From assembly GCA_013364255.1 (NCBI GenBank), contig CP054936.1, positions 7,148,353 to 7,212,352 of the forward strand: a DNA stretch of 64,000 bases. Reading direction: 5' to 3'. Position 1 is the stretch's first letter, and each line of letters starts with the position of its first letter. Below the pieces are notes generated by a model. That model did not search any database. It saw nothing but the letters and a program-made list of their open reading frames with translations, and was not told the DNA's origin. A program made the position numbers and the translations under genes. Below, piece by piece: positions 17,183 to 25,386 of the stretch. Source of the stretch: Streptomyces seoulensis (lineage in GTDB: Bacteria > Actinomycetota > Actinomycetes > Streptomycetales > Streptomycetaceae).

Positions 17183-17241
17183 GGCGGCGCCCGGGCGGGC
17201 GGCGGTGCGGCTTTTCGGACACCGCCCGCCCGGGCGCCGCC
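17183..17241 (+). terminator. Long GC-rich hairpin terminator
   Basis: Arms ggcggcgcccgggcgggcgg and its near-complement pair across a loop containing cttttcgg, 16 bases after the radical-SAM-like stop codon. The stem is about 20 bp with one small bulge. Confidence 0.8.
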
Positions 17242-17414
17242 GGCCCGCGGTGACGGTGCGCACGCGCGCGCCGCGGTGTGCGCCATGGCAACCGGGTGAG
17301 CGGCTTGTCAGTTGTGCGGGAGCCGTGAAAGGCTTTTGCTCCGCTGTGAGGCGCGCCGCCAACTTCTCTTCTCCGCAGGCCAGTTGACCTCGCACCCATG
17401 GACGCAGGAGAGCC

Positions 17415-18920
17415 ATGCCCGACCAGCCGAGCCCCAAGGACGCCACCGAGGCCGCGCTGTTCGCCGAGTGCTGGGACGCCGTCCTCTCCTACGCCGACCT
17501 GTGCACGGCCGGCTCCACCGCGGCGCACGATCTGGCCACCGAGGCGTTCGCGCTCGGCGCGCGCGAGGTGCGCGCCGCCGACGCCGGCGCCTCCCGCGGC
17601 CGCCGTACGCCCCGGCTGCCCGCGATCCCGCTGACGCTGACCGCCGTGCGCACCACCGCCACGGCCTGGGAGACCCAGGGCCTCGGCCACCTGCTCGACC
17701 CCGATCTGCGGCTGTGGCTCAACTCCCCGCAGGCCGCCCGCTATCCCGGCCCGCCGCTGCACCGCCCGCTCGCCCTGCGCGCCCTGCGGGACCTCCAGGA
17801 GGCGGACGCCGCGCTGCTGTGGCTCACCGAGGTGGAGGCGCTGCCGCTGGTCGTCGCGGCCCGCCGGCTCGGTCTGGACCCGGTGGCCGTGTCGGGCGAA
17901 CTCGACCAGGTGCGGGCCCTGTTCCGGGACCGCTGCCGGCGCGACCACCTCGACACCCCGATGGACGCGGAGTGCCGCAGCTACGCCCGGCTGCTGGACG
18001 CCGTCACCCGGCCGGCGGCCGCCGCCGCCGAGGCCCCCGAGGACCTCTCCCGGCACCTGGCCACCTGCGCGGCGTGCGCGGAGGCCGCCGCCTGTCTGCG
18101 CCCGCACGGCGGCGCGCTGCCCGCGGCGCTGGCCGGCGGTGTCATCGGCTGGGGCGGCCTCGCCTATCTGGAGCGCCGCCGCCGGGCCGCCGACGTGCGC
18201 CTGGGCGCCCCGCGCCCGGCGGCCGGGGCGACGGGCGGCGAGCCCGGGGACGGCGGCGGCCGGGCCCGGGTGGTGCGCGGCAGCCTGCTCGCCGGGGCCG
18301 TCGCGCTGTCGGCGCTGGCGCTGACCGTGTCGCTGATGCCGTTCGACGGCTCGGCGCAGAACGCCGCCCGGGGCGACGGCGGCCGGCGGTCGGTGGCCGA
18401 CCCCGGCGTCCTCCCGCTGCCCGTCGGTACCTCGCCCGCCCCGGACCCGGCCGCCCCGGCGTCCTCGCCGGCCCCTTCCTCCGCGCGGCCGACCGCCGCC
18501 GCCTCGGCGAGCGAGCCCGTCCACGGCAACCCCGACCCGGAACCGCAGGGCACCGCCTCGCCCACCGGGGCGGAGGACCCGGCCGCCCCGGCGAGCGAGA
18601 CGCCGGCCGCCTGCCGGGTCCGCTACCGGGTCGTCAACGAGTGGACCGACGGCTTCCAGGCCACCGTCACCGTCACCACCGGCCGCCCCCTCGACGCCTG
18701 GCGCGTCGCCTGGTCCTTCCGCGACGGACAGCGCGTCGGCCAGATGTGGGACGCCGAGGTCGCGCAGGACGGCTCCCGGGTCACCGCCACCGCCGCCGAC
18801 TACAACAGCTCGGTGGCCGCGGGCGGCACCTTCGCCTTCGGCTTCGTCGCCGCCCGCGGCGGCACGAACTCCGCACCGGCCGCCTTCAGCCTCAACGGCC
18901 GAGCCTGCGCGGTCGCCTGA
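17415..18920 (+). CDS. Sigma-like/zinc-finger membrane protein with CBM2 ectodomain
   Basis: The 501-residue protein joins several parts. Residues 10-180 are helical and resemble a degenerate sigma factor; 131-180 (ADAALLWLTEVEALPLVVAA onwards) look like a region-4 helix-turn-helix. Residues 214-221 (HLATCAAC) give His-x3-Cys-x2-Cys, the zinc anti-sigma signature. A single membrane helix lies at about 290-309. A Pro/Ala/Ser linker (310-398) leads to a family 2 carbohydrate-binding module at 400-498, with Cys400 and Cys498 as the usual disulfide and Trp410, Trp429 and Trp445. This predicts a cytoplasmic regulatory half and an extracellular cellulose/chitin-binding half. ATG 17415 follows CAGGAGAGCC. 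A true sigma activity is unproven. Confidence 0.8.
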   Translation: MPDQPSPKDATEAALFAECWDAVLSYADLCTAGSTAAHDLATEAFALGAREVRAADAGASRGRRTPRLPAIPLTLTAVRTTATAWETQGLGHLLDPDLRLWLNSPQAARYPGPPLHRPLALRALRDLQEADAALLWLTEVEALPLVVAARRLGLDPVAVSGELDQVRALFRDRCRRDHLDTPMDAECRSYARLLDAVTRPAAAAAEAPEDLSRHLATCAACAEAAACLRPHGGALPAALAGGVIGWGGLAYLERRRRAADVRLGAPRPAAGATGGEPGDGGGRARVVRGSLLAGAVALSALALTVSLMPFDGSAQNAARGDGGRRSVADPGVLPLPVGTSPAPDPAAPASSPAPSSARPTAAASASEPVHGNPDPEPQGTASPTGAEDPAAPASETPAACRVRYRVVNEWTDGFQATVTVTTGRPLDAWRVAWSFRDGQRVGQMWDAEVAQDGSRVTATAADYNSSVAAGGTFAFGFVAARGGTNSAPAAFSLNGRACAVA

Positions 18921-18972
18921 CGACTGGTCACGAACTTGCGACCGCCCCACCGCGGTGGTCACCGTACGGCCG

Positions 18973-19102
18973 CCCGGCCGGGTTCTTCGCCCGCACCGCC
19001 GCCCGGCCGGAGGCCGTCGCCCCGCCCGGCCGGAGACCCGCCTTCCCGCCCGGCCGAAGACTGCCTCCCCCGGCCGGAAACCGCCCCCCCGGCCGGAAAC
19101 CG
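18973..19102 (+). repeat. Six spaced copies of cccggccg
   Basis: The octamer starts at 18973, 19002, 19025, 19049, 19069 and 19088, spaced 29, 23, 24, 20 and 19 bases. The last two copies extend to ccccggccggaaaccgccc. It is non-coding and upstream of phosphoketolase. Confidence 0.75.
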
Positions 19103-19194
19103 CCCCCGCTCCCCGCGGTCGCGGACCGCCCGGCCCCGGAGTGTGACCCGAACGGCCCTGTCGGGTACCCGGGCGGCCCCCGAGGGTGGAGGGT

Positions 19195-19208
19195 GTGCCA
19201 CGTGGCAC
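19195..19208. promoter_or_regulatory. Perfect 14-bp palindrome upstream of phosphoketolase
   Basis: The sequence gtgccacgtggcac is identical to its reverse complement and lies 47 bases upstream of the phosphoketolase ATG, a typical operator position. The binding protein is unknown. Confidence 0.5.
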
Positions 19209-19255
19209 GTGTGCGCAGCACGCTCACCGCCGGTCTCCACCAGGAAGGAATCCCG

Positions 19256-21640
19256 ATGTCCGTCGAGACGCAGCAGGCGCCCGCCGCACTCGCGGACGAG
19301 GAGCTCGCAGGACTGGACGCCCACTGGCGCGCCGCGAACTACCTCGCCGTCGGCCAGATCTACCTGATGGCCAACCCCCTGCTGACCGAGCCGCTGCGCC
19401 CGGAGCACGTCAAGCCGCGGCTGCTCGGCCACTGGGGCACCTCGCCCGGCCTCAACCTCGTCCACACCCACCTCAACCGCCTGATCAAGGCCCGCGACCT
19501 GGACGCGGTGTGCGTCTGGGGGCCCGGGCACGGCGGGCCGGCCGTGCTCGCCAACTCCTGGCTGGAGGGCTCGTACACGGAGACCTACCCGGACGTCACC
19601 CGGGACGCGGCCGGCATGGGACGGCTGTTCAAGCAGTTCTCCTTCCCCGGCGGGGTGCCCAGCCACGTCGCCCCCGAGACGCCCGGCTCGATCCACGAGG
19701 GCGGCGAACTCGGCTACGCCCTCGCGCACGCCTACGGCGCCGCCTTCGACAACCCGGACCTGCTGGTCGCCTGCGTCATCGGCGACGGCGAGGCGGAGAC
19801 CGGACCGCTGGCCGCGTCCTGGCACTCCAACAAGTTCCTCGACCCCGTCGACGACGGCGCGGTCCTGCCGATCCTGCACCTCAACGGCTACAAGATCGCC
19901 AACCCGACCGTCCTGGCCCGGCTCCCCGAGGCCGAACTCGACGAACTGCTGCGCGGCTACGGCCACGACCCGCTGTACGTCACCGGCGACGACCCGGCGG
20001 CCGTGCACCGCGCCCTGGCCGCCGCCATGGACACCGCCGCCGACCGCATCGCCGCCCTCCAGCGCGCCGCCCGCGAGGAGGGCGCCACCGAGCGGCCCCG
20101 CTGGCCGATGATCGTGCTGCGCACCCCGAAGGGCTGGACCGGACCGGCCGAGGTGGACGGCCTGCCCGTGGAGGGCACCTGGCGCGCCCACCAGGTACCG
20201 CTCGCCGCCGTCCGCGACAACCCCGAACACCTGCGGCAGCTGGAGGCGTGGCTGCGCTCCTACCGGCCCGAGGAACTCTTCGACGAGCACGGCGTCCCGC
20301 GCCCGGCCGTCCTGTCCGGCATCCCCGAGGGCGCTCGCCGGATCGGCGCCAACCCGCACGCCAACGGCGGCCTCCTGCTGCGCGAACTGCCCCTGCCGCC
20401 GCTGGAGAAGCACGCCGTCGCCGTCGACAAGCCCGGCGCGGGCCTGCACGAACCCACCCATGTGCTCGGTGAGTTGCTGGAAGACGTCATGCGAGCCACC
20501 GCCGAACGCCGTGACTTCCGGCTGGTCGGCCCCGACGAGACCGCCTCCAACCGCCTCCAGGCCGTCTACGGGGCCAGCGGCAAGGCGTGGCAGGCGAAGA
20601 CCCTCGACGTGGACGAACACCTCGACCGGCACGGCCGGGTGATGGAGATCCTCTCCGAACACACCTGCCAGGGCTGGCTGGAGGGCTACCTCCTCACCGG
20701 CCGGCACGGACTGTTCTCCTGCTACGAGGCGTTCGTGCACATCGTGGACTCCATGGTCAACCAGCACATCAAGTGGCTGCGCACCACCCGCCGGCTGGGC
20801 TGGCGCGCCCCCATCGCCTCCCTGAACTACCTGCTCACCTCACACGTGTGGCGCCAGGACCACAACGGCTTCTCCCACCAGGACCCCGGCTTCGTGGACC
20901 ACATCCTCAACAAGAGCCCCGAAGCGGTCCGCGTGTACTTCCCGCCGGACGCCAACACCCTGCTCTCCGTCGCCGACCACGCGCTGCGCAGCCGCGACTA
21001 CGTCAACGTGATCGTCGCCGGCAAGCAGCCCAGCTTCGACTGGCTCTCCATGGACCAGGCCGTCGTGCACTGCGCGCGCGGCGCCGGCGTCTGGGACTGG
21101 GCCGGCACCGAGGACGGCACCCGCGATCCCGACGTCGTCCTGGCCTGCGCGGGCGACGTACCGACCCTGGAGGTGCTGGCCGCCGCCCAGCTGCTCCGGC
21201 GCGAGCTGCCCGAGCTGGCCGTGCGCGTGGTCAACGTGGTCGACATCGCCCGGCTGCTGCCCAGCGGGGAGCACCCGCACGGCATGTCCGACTTCGAGTA
21301 CGACGGGCTGTTCACGGCCGACAAGCCGGTGATCTTCGCCTACCACGGCTACCCGTGGCTGATCCACCGCCTGGCCTACCGGCGCAACGGCCACCGCCAC
21401 CTGCACGTGCGCGGCTACAAGGAGATCGGCACCACCACCACGCCGTTCGACATGGTCGTCAGCAACGACCTGGACCGCTACCGCCTGGTCATGGACGTCA
21501 TCGACCGCGTCCCCGGCCTCGCGGTGCGCGCCGCGGCCGTACGCCAGCGCATGGAGGACGCCCGGCTGCGCCACCACGCCTACATCCGCGAGCACGGCGT
21601 GGACATGCCCGAGGTGGCCGACTGGTCCTGGGAGGGCTGA
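19256..21640 (+). CDS. xfp: Phosphoketolase (xylulose-5-P/fructose-6-P)
   Basis: The 794-residue thiamine-diphosphate enzyme cleaves xylulose-5-phosphate or fructose-6-phosphate with phosphate to acetyl phosphate plus a triose or tetrose phosphate. Length and all major blocks fit the family: LGHWGTSPGLN (58-68), GPGHGGPA (89-96), the ThDP motif GDGEAETGP (176-184) with HLNGYKIANPT, SFPGGVPSHVAPETPGS, LLTGRHGLFSCYEAF, and HNGFSHQDPGF. The ATG at 19256 has AGGAAGGA upstream. The next gene is 94 bases downstream on the same strand. It offers a carbon-conserving route to acetyl-CoA and ATP that could be useful under low oxygen. Confidence 0.96.
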   Translation: MSVETQQAPAALADEELAGLDAHWRAANYLAVGQIYLMANPLLTEPLRPEHVKPRLLGHWGTSPGLNLVHTHLNRLIKARDLDAVCVWGPGHGGPAVLANSWLEGSYTETYPDVTRDAAGMGRLFKQFSFPGGVPSHVAPETPGSIHEGGELGYALAHAYGAAFDNPDLLVACVIGDGEAETGPLAASWHSNKFLDPVDDGAVLPILHLNGYKIANPTVLARLPEAELDELLRGYGHDPLYVTGDDPAAVHRALAAAMDTAADRIAALQRAAREEGATERPRWPMIVLRTPKGWTGPAEVDGLPVEGTWRAHQVPLAAVRDNPEHLRQLEAWLRSYRPEELFDEHGVPRPAVLSGIPEGARRIGANPHANGGLLLRELPLPPLEKHAVAVDKPGAGLHEPTHVLGELLEDVMRATAERRDFRLVGPDETASNRLQAVYGASGKAWQAKTLDVDEHLDRHGRVMEILSEHTCQGWLEGYLLTGRHGLFSCYEAFVHIVDSMVNQHIKWLRTTRRLGWRAPIASLNYLLTSHVWRQDHNGFSHQDPGFVDHILNKSPEAVRVYFPPDANTLLSVADHALRSRDYVNVIVAGKQPSFDWLSMDQAVVHCARGAGVWDWAGTEDGTRDPDVVLACAGDVPTLEVLAAAQLLRRELPELAVRVVNVVDIARLLPSGEHPHGMSDFEYDGLFTADKPVIFAYHGYPWLIHRLAYRRNGHRHLHVRGYKEIGTTTTPFDMVVSNDLDRYRLVMDVIDRVPGLAVRAAAVRQRMEDARLRHHAYIREHGVDMPEVADWSWEG

Positions 21641-21734
21641 GGCGGCGCGGGGGAACCCGCCCGGGACCCGCCCGTTGGTGCCCCGGGCGGCGGCGGGCGA
21701 TCCTGGGAAGCGGGTCCCTGAGGGAGGCACGGTC

Positions 21735-22721
21735 ATGCACGCTCAGCTAGGCGATCGGCTCGTGATCGAAAGCCCGGTCACCGGCGTCACCCGGCGCGAC
21801 GGCGAGATCGTCGGCCTGCACCACGACGACGGCACACCGCCGTACGACGTGCGCTGGTCGGACACGGGCGAGACCACCCTCCTCTTCCCCGGCCCGGACG
21901 CCCACGTCCACCCGGCGGACCACGGGCGGGAACCGCTCCCCGGCGCCCCGGCCGCCCCGGACCGCGCGTCCGCGCCGGCGACCGGGGCTGGGCCAGGGGC
22001 CGGGGCCGGGGCGCGGGCGGTGCGGCCCGGGGACGTGGGGCGACGGCTGACGGCGGCCCGGGAGCGGCAGGGGCTCAGCGTGGCGGAGGCAGCCGCCCGG
22101 GCCAGGATGTCACCGCAGTACCTCGCCTATCTGGAGCAGCACCCCTCGGACCCGAGCCCGGCGGCGCTGCTGCGCCTGGCCGACGCGCTGGGCACCACGC
22201 TGGACGCGCTGCGCGGCGGCGGCCAGGAGCTGCCGCCCGGCCAGGGCCACGCGCTGCTGCGTCCGCTGCTGACGGACCTCGGCGAGGACGAGAGCCGCGA
22301 GCTGCTGTCCACGCACGGGGTGGGGCGGGTGGGGCTCAGCACCCCGGACGGACCGGCCGTCCTGCCGGTCAACTACGACGTGATCGACGGCGACGTCGTC
22401 TTCCGCACCGCGCCCGACGCGGCGCCCGCGTCCGCCGTGGGCGCCGAGATCGCCTTCGAGGTCGATCACGTGGACGACGCGCTCAGCCGGGGCTGGAGCG
22501 TGCTGGTGGTCGGCCGCGCCGAGGAGGTCGCCGACCCTCAAGAGACTCGCCGGCTGGAGGAGCGGGCGCACTCCGCGCCCTGGGCGGGCGGCCGTCGGCC
22601 CCTGTGGGTGCGGATCCGGCCCGCGCGCGTGACGGGCCGCCGCATCACCCCGGCCGAGGGCCGGGACCCCGGCGCCGAGGGCCGGAACCAGGACCCGGGG
22701 TCCGGAGCCCAGGACCAGTAG
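21735..22721 (+). CDS. DUF1918 / XRE helix-turn-helix / PPOX-like three-domain protein
   Basis: The 328-residue protein has three parts. Residues 1-60 (LGDRLVIESPVTGVTRRDGE) are a DUF1918 SH3-like module. Residues 100-155 are an XRE-type helix-turn-helix (RLTAARERQGLSVAEAAARA, MSPQYLAYLEQ). Residues 165-300 are a pyridoxamine-phosphate-oxidase-like split barrel (VGRVGLSTPDGPAVLPVNYD) that may bind flavin or F420. ATG 21735 follows GAGGGAGG. It lies 94 bases after phosphoketolase and may be co-transcribed. A DNA-binding protein with a flavin-type sensor beside a central carbon enzyme suggests redox-responsive control. The C-terminal tail is a low-complexity Gly/Asp/Gln stretch. Confidence 0.82.
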   Translation: MHAQLGDRLVIESPVTGVTRRDGEIVGLHHDDGTPPYDVRWSDTGETTLLFPGPDAHVHPADHGREPLPGAPAAPDRASAPATGAGPGAGAGARAVRPGDVGRRLTAARERQGLSVAEAAARARMSPQYLAYLEQHPSDPSPAALLRLADALGTTLDALRGGGQELPPGQGHALLRPLLTDLGEDESRELLSTHGVGRVGLSTPDGPAVLPVNYDVIDGDVVFRTAPDAAPASAVGAEIAFEVDHVDDALSRGWSVLVVGRAEEVADPQETRRLEERAHSAPWAGGRRPLWVRIRPARVTGRRITPAEGRDPGAEGRNQDPGSGAQDQ

Positions 22722-22730
22722 CGGGTCAGG

Positions 22731-23186
22731 TCACCTGGTTCCGCTGCCGTAGGGGGCGTACAGGTCCAGGAGGCGGACCCGGGCCGCGTGCAGCCGGCGG
22801 GCGACCACCCGGCCGACCCAGCAGGCCACCGCGTGGCCGAACACGGGGTCCTGCGCGCACAGCGCCCGCACGGTCTCCGCGTCGAACTCGTACGCCCGCA
22901 CCGGGGTCACCGCCTCGGCCCCGAGCTGCCAGGCGTACGGCGCGAAGTGCCAGGAACAGCCGACGAGTTCGCCGTGGCCCAGGGACTCGATCACGGCGGC
23001 GCGGCGGCCGGGGACGCGCAGGTCGAGGGCGACCGTGCCGGTGCGGACGATCCAGAACCGGTCCGCGTGCCGCCCCTCCTCGAACAGCCGGTCGCCGGCC
23101 TCGAAGGAGACCTCGCGGGCGAGGTCCGTCAGCCGTGCGCGGTGTTCGGCCGGCAGGGCCCCGGTCAGGGTGGTGGTGGAGGTCAT
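22731..23186 (-). CDS. Stand-alone cyclic-nucleotide-binding (Crp/Fnr-like) domain protein
   Basis: The 151-residue protein contains a single cNMP-binding jelly-roll domain: SFEAGDRLFEEGRHADRFWI, VRTGTVALDLRVPG, IESLGHGELVG. It ends without the winged helix present in Crp or Fnr, so it cannot bind DNA in the normal way. The phosphate-binding cassette residues of Crp are not conserved (GHGELVGCSWHF), so cAMP binding is uncertain. It starts at ATG 23184-23186 with AAGGAGCC upstream and converges with the DUF1918 protein, nine bases apart. The CstR-like gene lies 259 bases upstream in the same orientation. Confidence 0.75.
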   Translation of the reverse strand: MTSTTTLTGALPAEHRARLTDLAREVSFEAGDRLFEEGRHADRFWIVRTGTVALDLRVPGRRAAVIESLGHGELVGCSWHFAPYAWQLGAEAVTPVRAYEFDAETVRALCAQDPVFGHAVACWVGRVVARRLHAARVRLLDLYAPYGSGTR

Positions 23187-23445
23187 CGCTGCGGCTCCTT
23201 CGTGTCCCAGGGTCCCGTGTCGGCTGCGGGCACTCCCGCGCCGGGCACGGGCCGCTGCCGACTTCAGCCTGCGGCCGCGCGGTGCGGACCGCCACGGGCC
23301 GCTCGGCCCCGGCCGAGGGCCGTTCGGCCCGGACGGCGTGGCCGCACGCGGGGGACACGCGGGGGAACCGCACGCGGGCCTCGCGATCATCGGGCTCGCC
23401 GTCGCGTACGTACCGCGCGAGAGACCGCCCGAGCCCGCCCGCCGG

Positions 23446-23733
23446 TCACGCCAGGGAAAGGAACAGCTTCTCCATCCGGGCGCGCATCGCCGCGGCGTCC
23501 TCGCCGGCGGTCCGGCCGGCCTCGATGTCGGCCACGCACTTCTGCAGCCCGGTGGCGATGATGGCGAAACCGGCCCGGTCCAGGGCGCGGGAGGCGGCGG
23601 CGAGCTGCGTGACGACGTCCTCGCAGTCCCGGCCCTCCTCGATCATCCGGATCACCCCGGCGATCTGGCCCTGCGCGCGGCGCAGCCGGTTCAGTACGGC
23701 CTTGAGGTCGGCGCCGTCCAGCTCCAGATCCAC
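23446..23733 (-). CDS. CsoR-family repressor of CstR-like (persulfide-sensing) type
   Basis: The 95-residue all-helical regulator belongs to the CsoR/RcnR family. ADLKAVLNRLRRAQGQIAGV is the DNA-binding helix pair. It keeps the two conserved cysteines, Cys37 (GRDCEDVV) and Cys66 (LQKCVAD), 29 residues apart. Where copper-sensing CsoR has a His four residues before the second Cys, this protein has Gly62. That Cys-Cys, no-His pattern is that of CstR-type persulfide sensors. I chose the GTG at 23731-23733 because AGGAG stands five bases upstream. A matching palindromic operator lies at 23752-23765 in its own promoter. Target genes other than itself are not obvious. Confidence 0.85.
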   Translation of the reverse strand: MDLELDGADLKAVLNRLRRAQGQIAGVIRMIEEGRDCEDVVTQLAAASRALDRAGFAIIATGLQKCVADIEAGRTAGEDAAAMRARMEKLFLSLA

Positions 23734-23751
23734 GATCACTCCTAGTGAAAA

Positions 23752-23765
23752 TACCCCTGGGGGTA
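23752..23765 (-). promoter_or_regulatory. CsoR/CstR-type operator
   Basis: tacccctgggggta is a near-perfect palindrome of the G-tract type bound by CsoR-family repressors. It is 18 bases upstream of the repressor start, between a TATTTT -10-like hexamer and upstream DNA, implying autoregulation. Confidence 0.8.
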
Positions 23766-23935
23766 CTGTACGTCCCGTTTCGGGCCGCCGTCGAACCCCC
23801 ACCGTCCCGCAAGGACAGTAACCGGGCGGAAAACCCGTGGCGGCGGGATACGGGCCCTTCTAGAGTGGGCGTCGCTTCTCGCGGTGGCCGCCGGCCGCCG
23901 CTTTCGGCGAGGTTGTCCCACAGGAGGTGTGACCG

Positions 23936-24010
23936 ATGGCTGTCGTTGCGCAGGGCGCTGCCGCCCGAACCCAGAGGATCGTCCACTCCACCTCCGCGGC
24001 CTCCGGCTGA
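23936..24010 (+). CDS. Small ORF (24 aa) with strong ribosome binding site
   Basis: ATG 23936 to TGA 24010 encodes MAVVAQGAAARTQRIV plus eight residues. It is preceded by AGGAGGTG seven bases upstream, one of the best Shine-Dalgarno matches in the window. No homologue is recognised. It lies 67 bases upstream of rsgA on the same strand, with a GC-rich hairpin between them, so it could be a leader peptide or a small protein. Confidence 0.5.
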   Translation: MAVVAQGAAARTQRIVHSTSAASG

Positions 24011-24077
24011 CACCACCCGACTTCTCCCGCGCCGACCGGCGCGGGCGGCCGGGGCCGCCCCCTTGAAGGGCTTCCCC

Positions 24078-25235
24078 TTGTCTTCCTCCGCTTTCGGTTC
24101 CTCCGAGGCTTCCTCTTCGTCCGCCTCCCGCGAGGCTTCCTCCCGCGCGTCTTCCCCCTCGTCGCACCCCCTCGCCGGCCACGGCTGGGACGAGGGCTGG
24201 GCGGCCGAGTTCGCGCCGTACGCCGAGCAGGGCCTGCTGCCCGGCCGGGTCGTCCGCGTCGACCGCGGCCAGTGCGACGTCGTCACCGCGGGCGGCGTGC
24301 TGCGCGCCGACACCGCGTTCGTCACCCCGCACGATCCGCTGCGCGTCGTGTGCACCGGCGACTGGGTCGCCGTCGAACCCGGCGGCAACCCCCGCTACGT
24401 ACGGGCTTACCTGCCGCGCCGTACCGCCTTCGTCCGCTCCACCTCCTCCAAGCGGTCCGAGGGACAGATCCTCGCCGCCAACGTCGACCGCGCCGTCGTC
24501 GCGGTCTCCCTCGCCGTCGAGGTCGACCTCGGCCGCGTCGAGCGGTTCCTCGCCCTGGCCTGGGAGTCCGGGGCGCAGCCGCTGGTCGTGCTGACCAAGG
24601 CCGACCTCGTCCCGGACCCGGTCGCGCTGTCGTACCTCGTCCAGGACGTGGAGACGGCGGCGCCCGGCGTGCCGGTGCTCTCGGTCAGCGCGCTGACCGG
24701 GGACGGGCTCGACGTGCTCGCCGCCGTCGTCGCCGACGGGACCTCCGTCCTGCTCGGGCAGTCCGGAGCCGGCAAGTCGTCGCTGGCCAACGCGCTGCTC
24801 GGCGAGGACCTGATGGACGTCCGGCACACCCGGGACGTGGACGGCAAGGGCCGGCACACCACCACCACCCGCAACCTCCTCGTCCTGCCGCACGGCGGCG
24901 TGCTGATCGACACGCCGGGGCTGCGCGGGGTCGGCCTGTGGGACGCCGGGAACGGCGTCGGGCAGGTGTTCGCCGAGATCGAGGAACTGGCCGAGGAGTG
25001 CCGGTTCCACGACTGCGCCCACGACAGCGAGCCCGGCTGCGCCGTCCTCGCCGCCGTGGACACCGGCGCCCTGCCCGAACGCCGCCTGGACAGCTACCGC
25101 AAGCTGGTGCGCGAGAACCAGTGGATCACCGCCAAGACCGACGCCCGGCTGCGCGCGGAGATCCGCCGCGACTGGAAGCGCAAGGGCGCGGAGGGGCGCG
25201 CGGCGGTGGCCGCGAAGCGGGGCCACTGGGGGTAG
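24078..25235 (+). CDS. rsgA: Ribosome small-subunit-dependent GTPase A
   Basis: The 385-residue GTPase assists late maturation of the 30S ribosomal subunit. It shows the circularly permuted order of the family: G4 TKAD (173-176) before G1 GQSGAGKSS (227-235) and G3 DTPG (278-281). An N-terminal OB-like domain (about 55-115) and a C-terminal zinc site CRFHDCAHDSEPGC (Cys308, Cys313, His315, Cys321) are present. A Ser-rich tail of 30 residues precedes the OB domain. TTG 24078 is my choice, with GAAGGG about seven bases upstream; TTG 24063 is possible. The 24-residue frame upstream may influence translation. Confidence 0.9.
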   Translation: MSSSAFGSSEASSSSASREASSRASSPSSHPLAGHGWDEGWAAEFAPYAEQGLLPGRVVRVDRGQCDVVTAGGVLRADTAFVTPHDPLRVVCTGDWVAVEPGGNPRYVRAYLPRRTAFVRSTSSKRSEGQILAANVDRAVVAVSLAVEVDLGRVERFLALAWESGAQPLVVLTKADLVPDPVALSYLVQDVETAAPGVPVLSVSALTGDGLDVLAAVVADGTSVLLGQSGAGKSSLANALLGEDLMDVRHTRDVDGKGRHTTTTRNLLVLPHGGVLIDTPGLRGVGLWDAGNGVGQVFAEIEELAEECRFHDCAHDSEPGCAVLAAVDTGALPERRLDSYRKLVRENQWITAKTDARLRAEIRRDWKRKGAEGRAAVAAKRGHWG

Positions 25236-25253
25236 CGGCGAGGCCGCCGGGGC

Positions 25254-25289
25254 CACGCCCGTCCAGAGCCGCGGCTCTGGACGGGCGTG
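25254..25289. terminator. Perfect 17-bp hairpin after rsgA
   Basis: cacgcccgtccagagcc pairs perfectly with its complement across a 2-base centre, 18 bases after the rsgA stop codon. It separates rsgA from the alkylation-repair pair. Confidence 0.85.
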
Positions 25290-25386
25290 CCCCCTGGGTG
25301 GTCGTGGCCCCTGGGCGGCGGTCCGCAGCGCGATGTCCGATTCCCGCCAGTCGTCCCGTGCCCGAGGGCGGACACTGGACAGCGTG

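Larger units (their letters stand above)
18921..19255. other. Intergenic region upstream of phosphoketolase, 335 bases
   Basis: No gene is supported. The region contains six copies of cccggccg (see 18973-19102) and a perfect 14-bp palindrome at 19195-19208, so it looks like the regulatory region of the phosphoketolase gene. AGGAAGGA just before 19256 is its ribosome binding site. Confidence 0.55.

Noticed and set aside
17312..21640. A 1442-codon plus-strand frame covering the CBM2 gene and phosphoketolase
   Set aside because: Phosphoketolase begins at 19256 with a good ribosome binding site. The upstream part is an alternative frame of the CBM2 gene, rich in Arg and Pro.
23446..23733. Copper-sensing CsoR
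   Set aside because: The copper-site His is Gly62, while the two Cys are kept, which fits CstR better.
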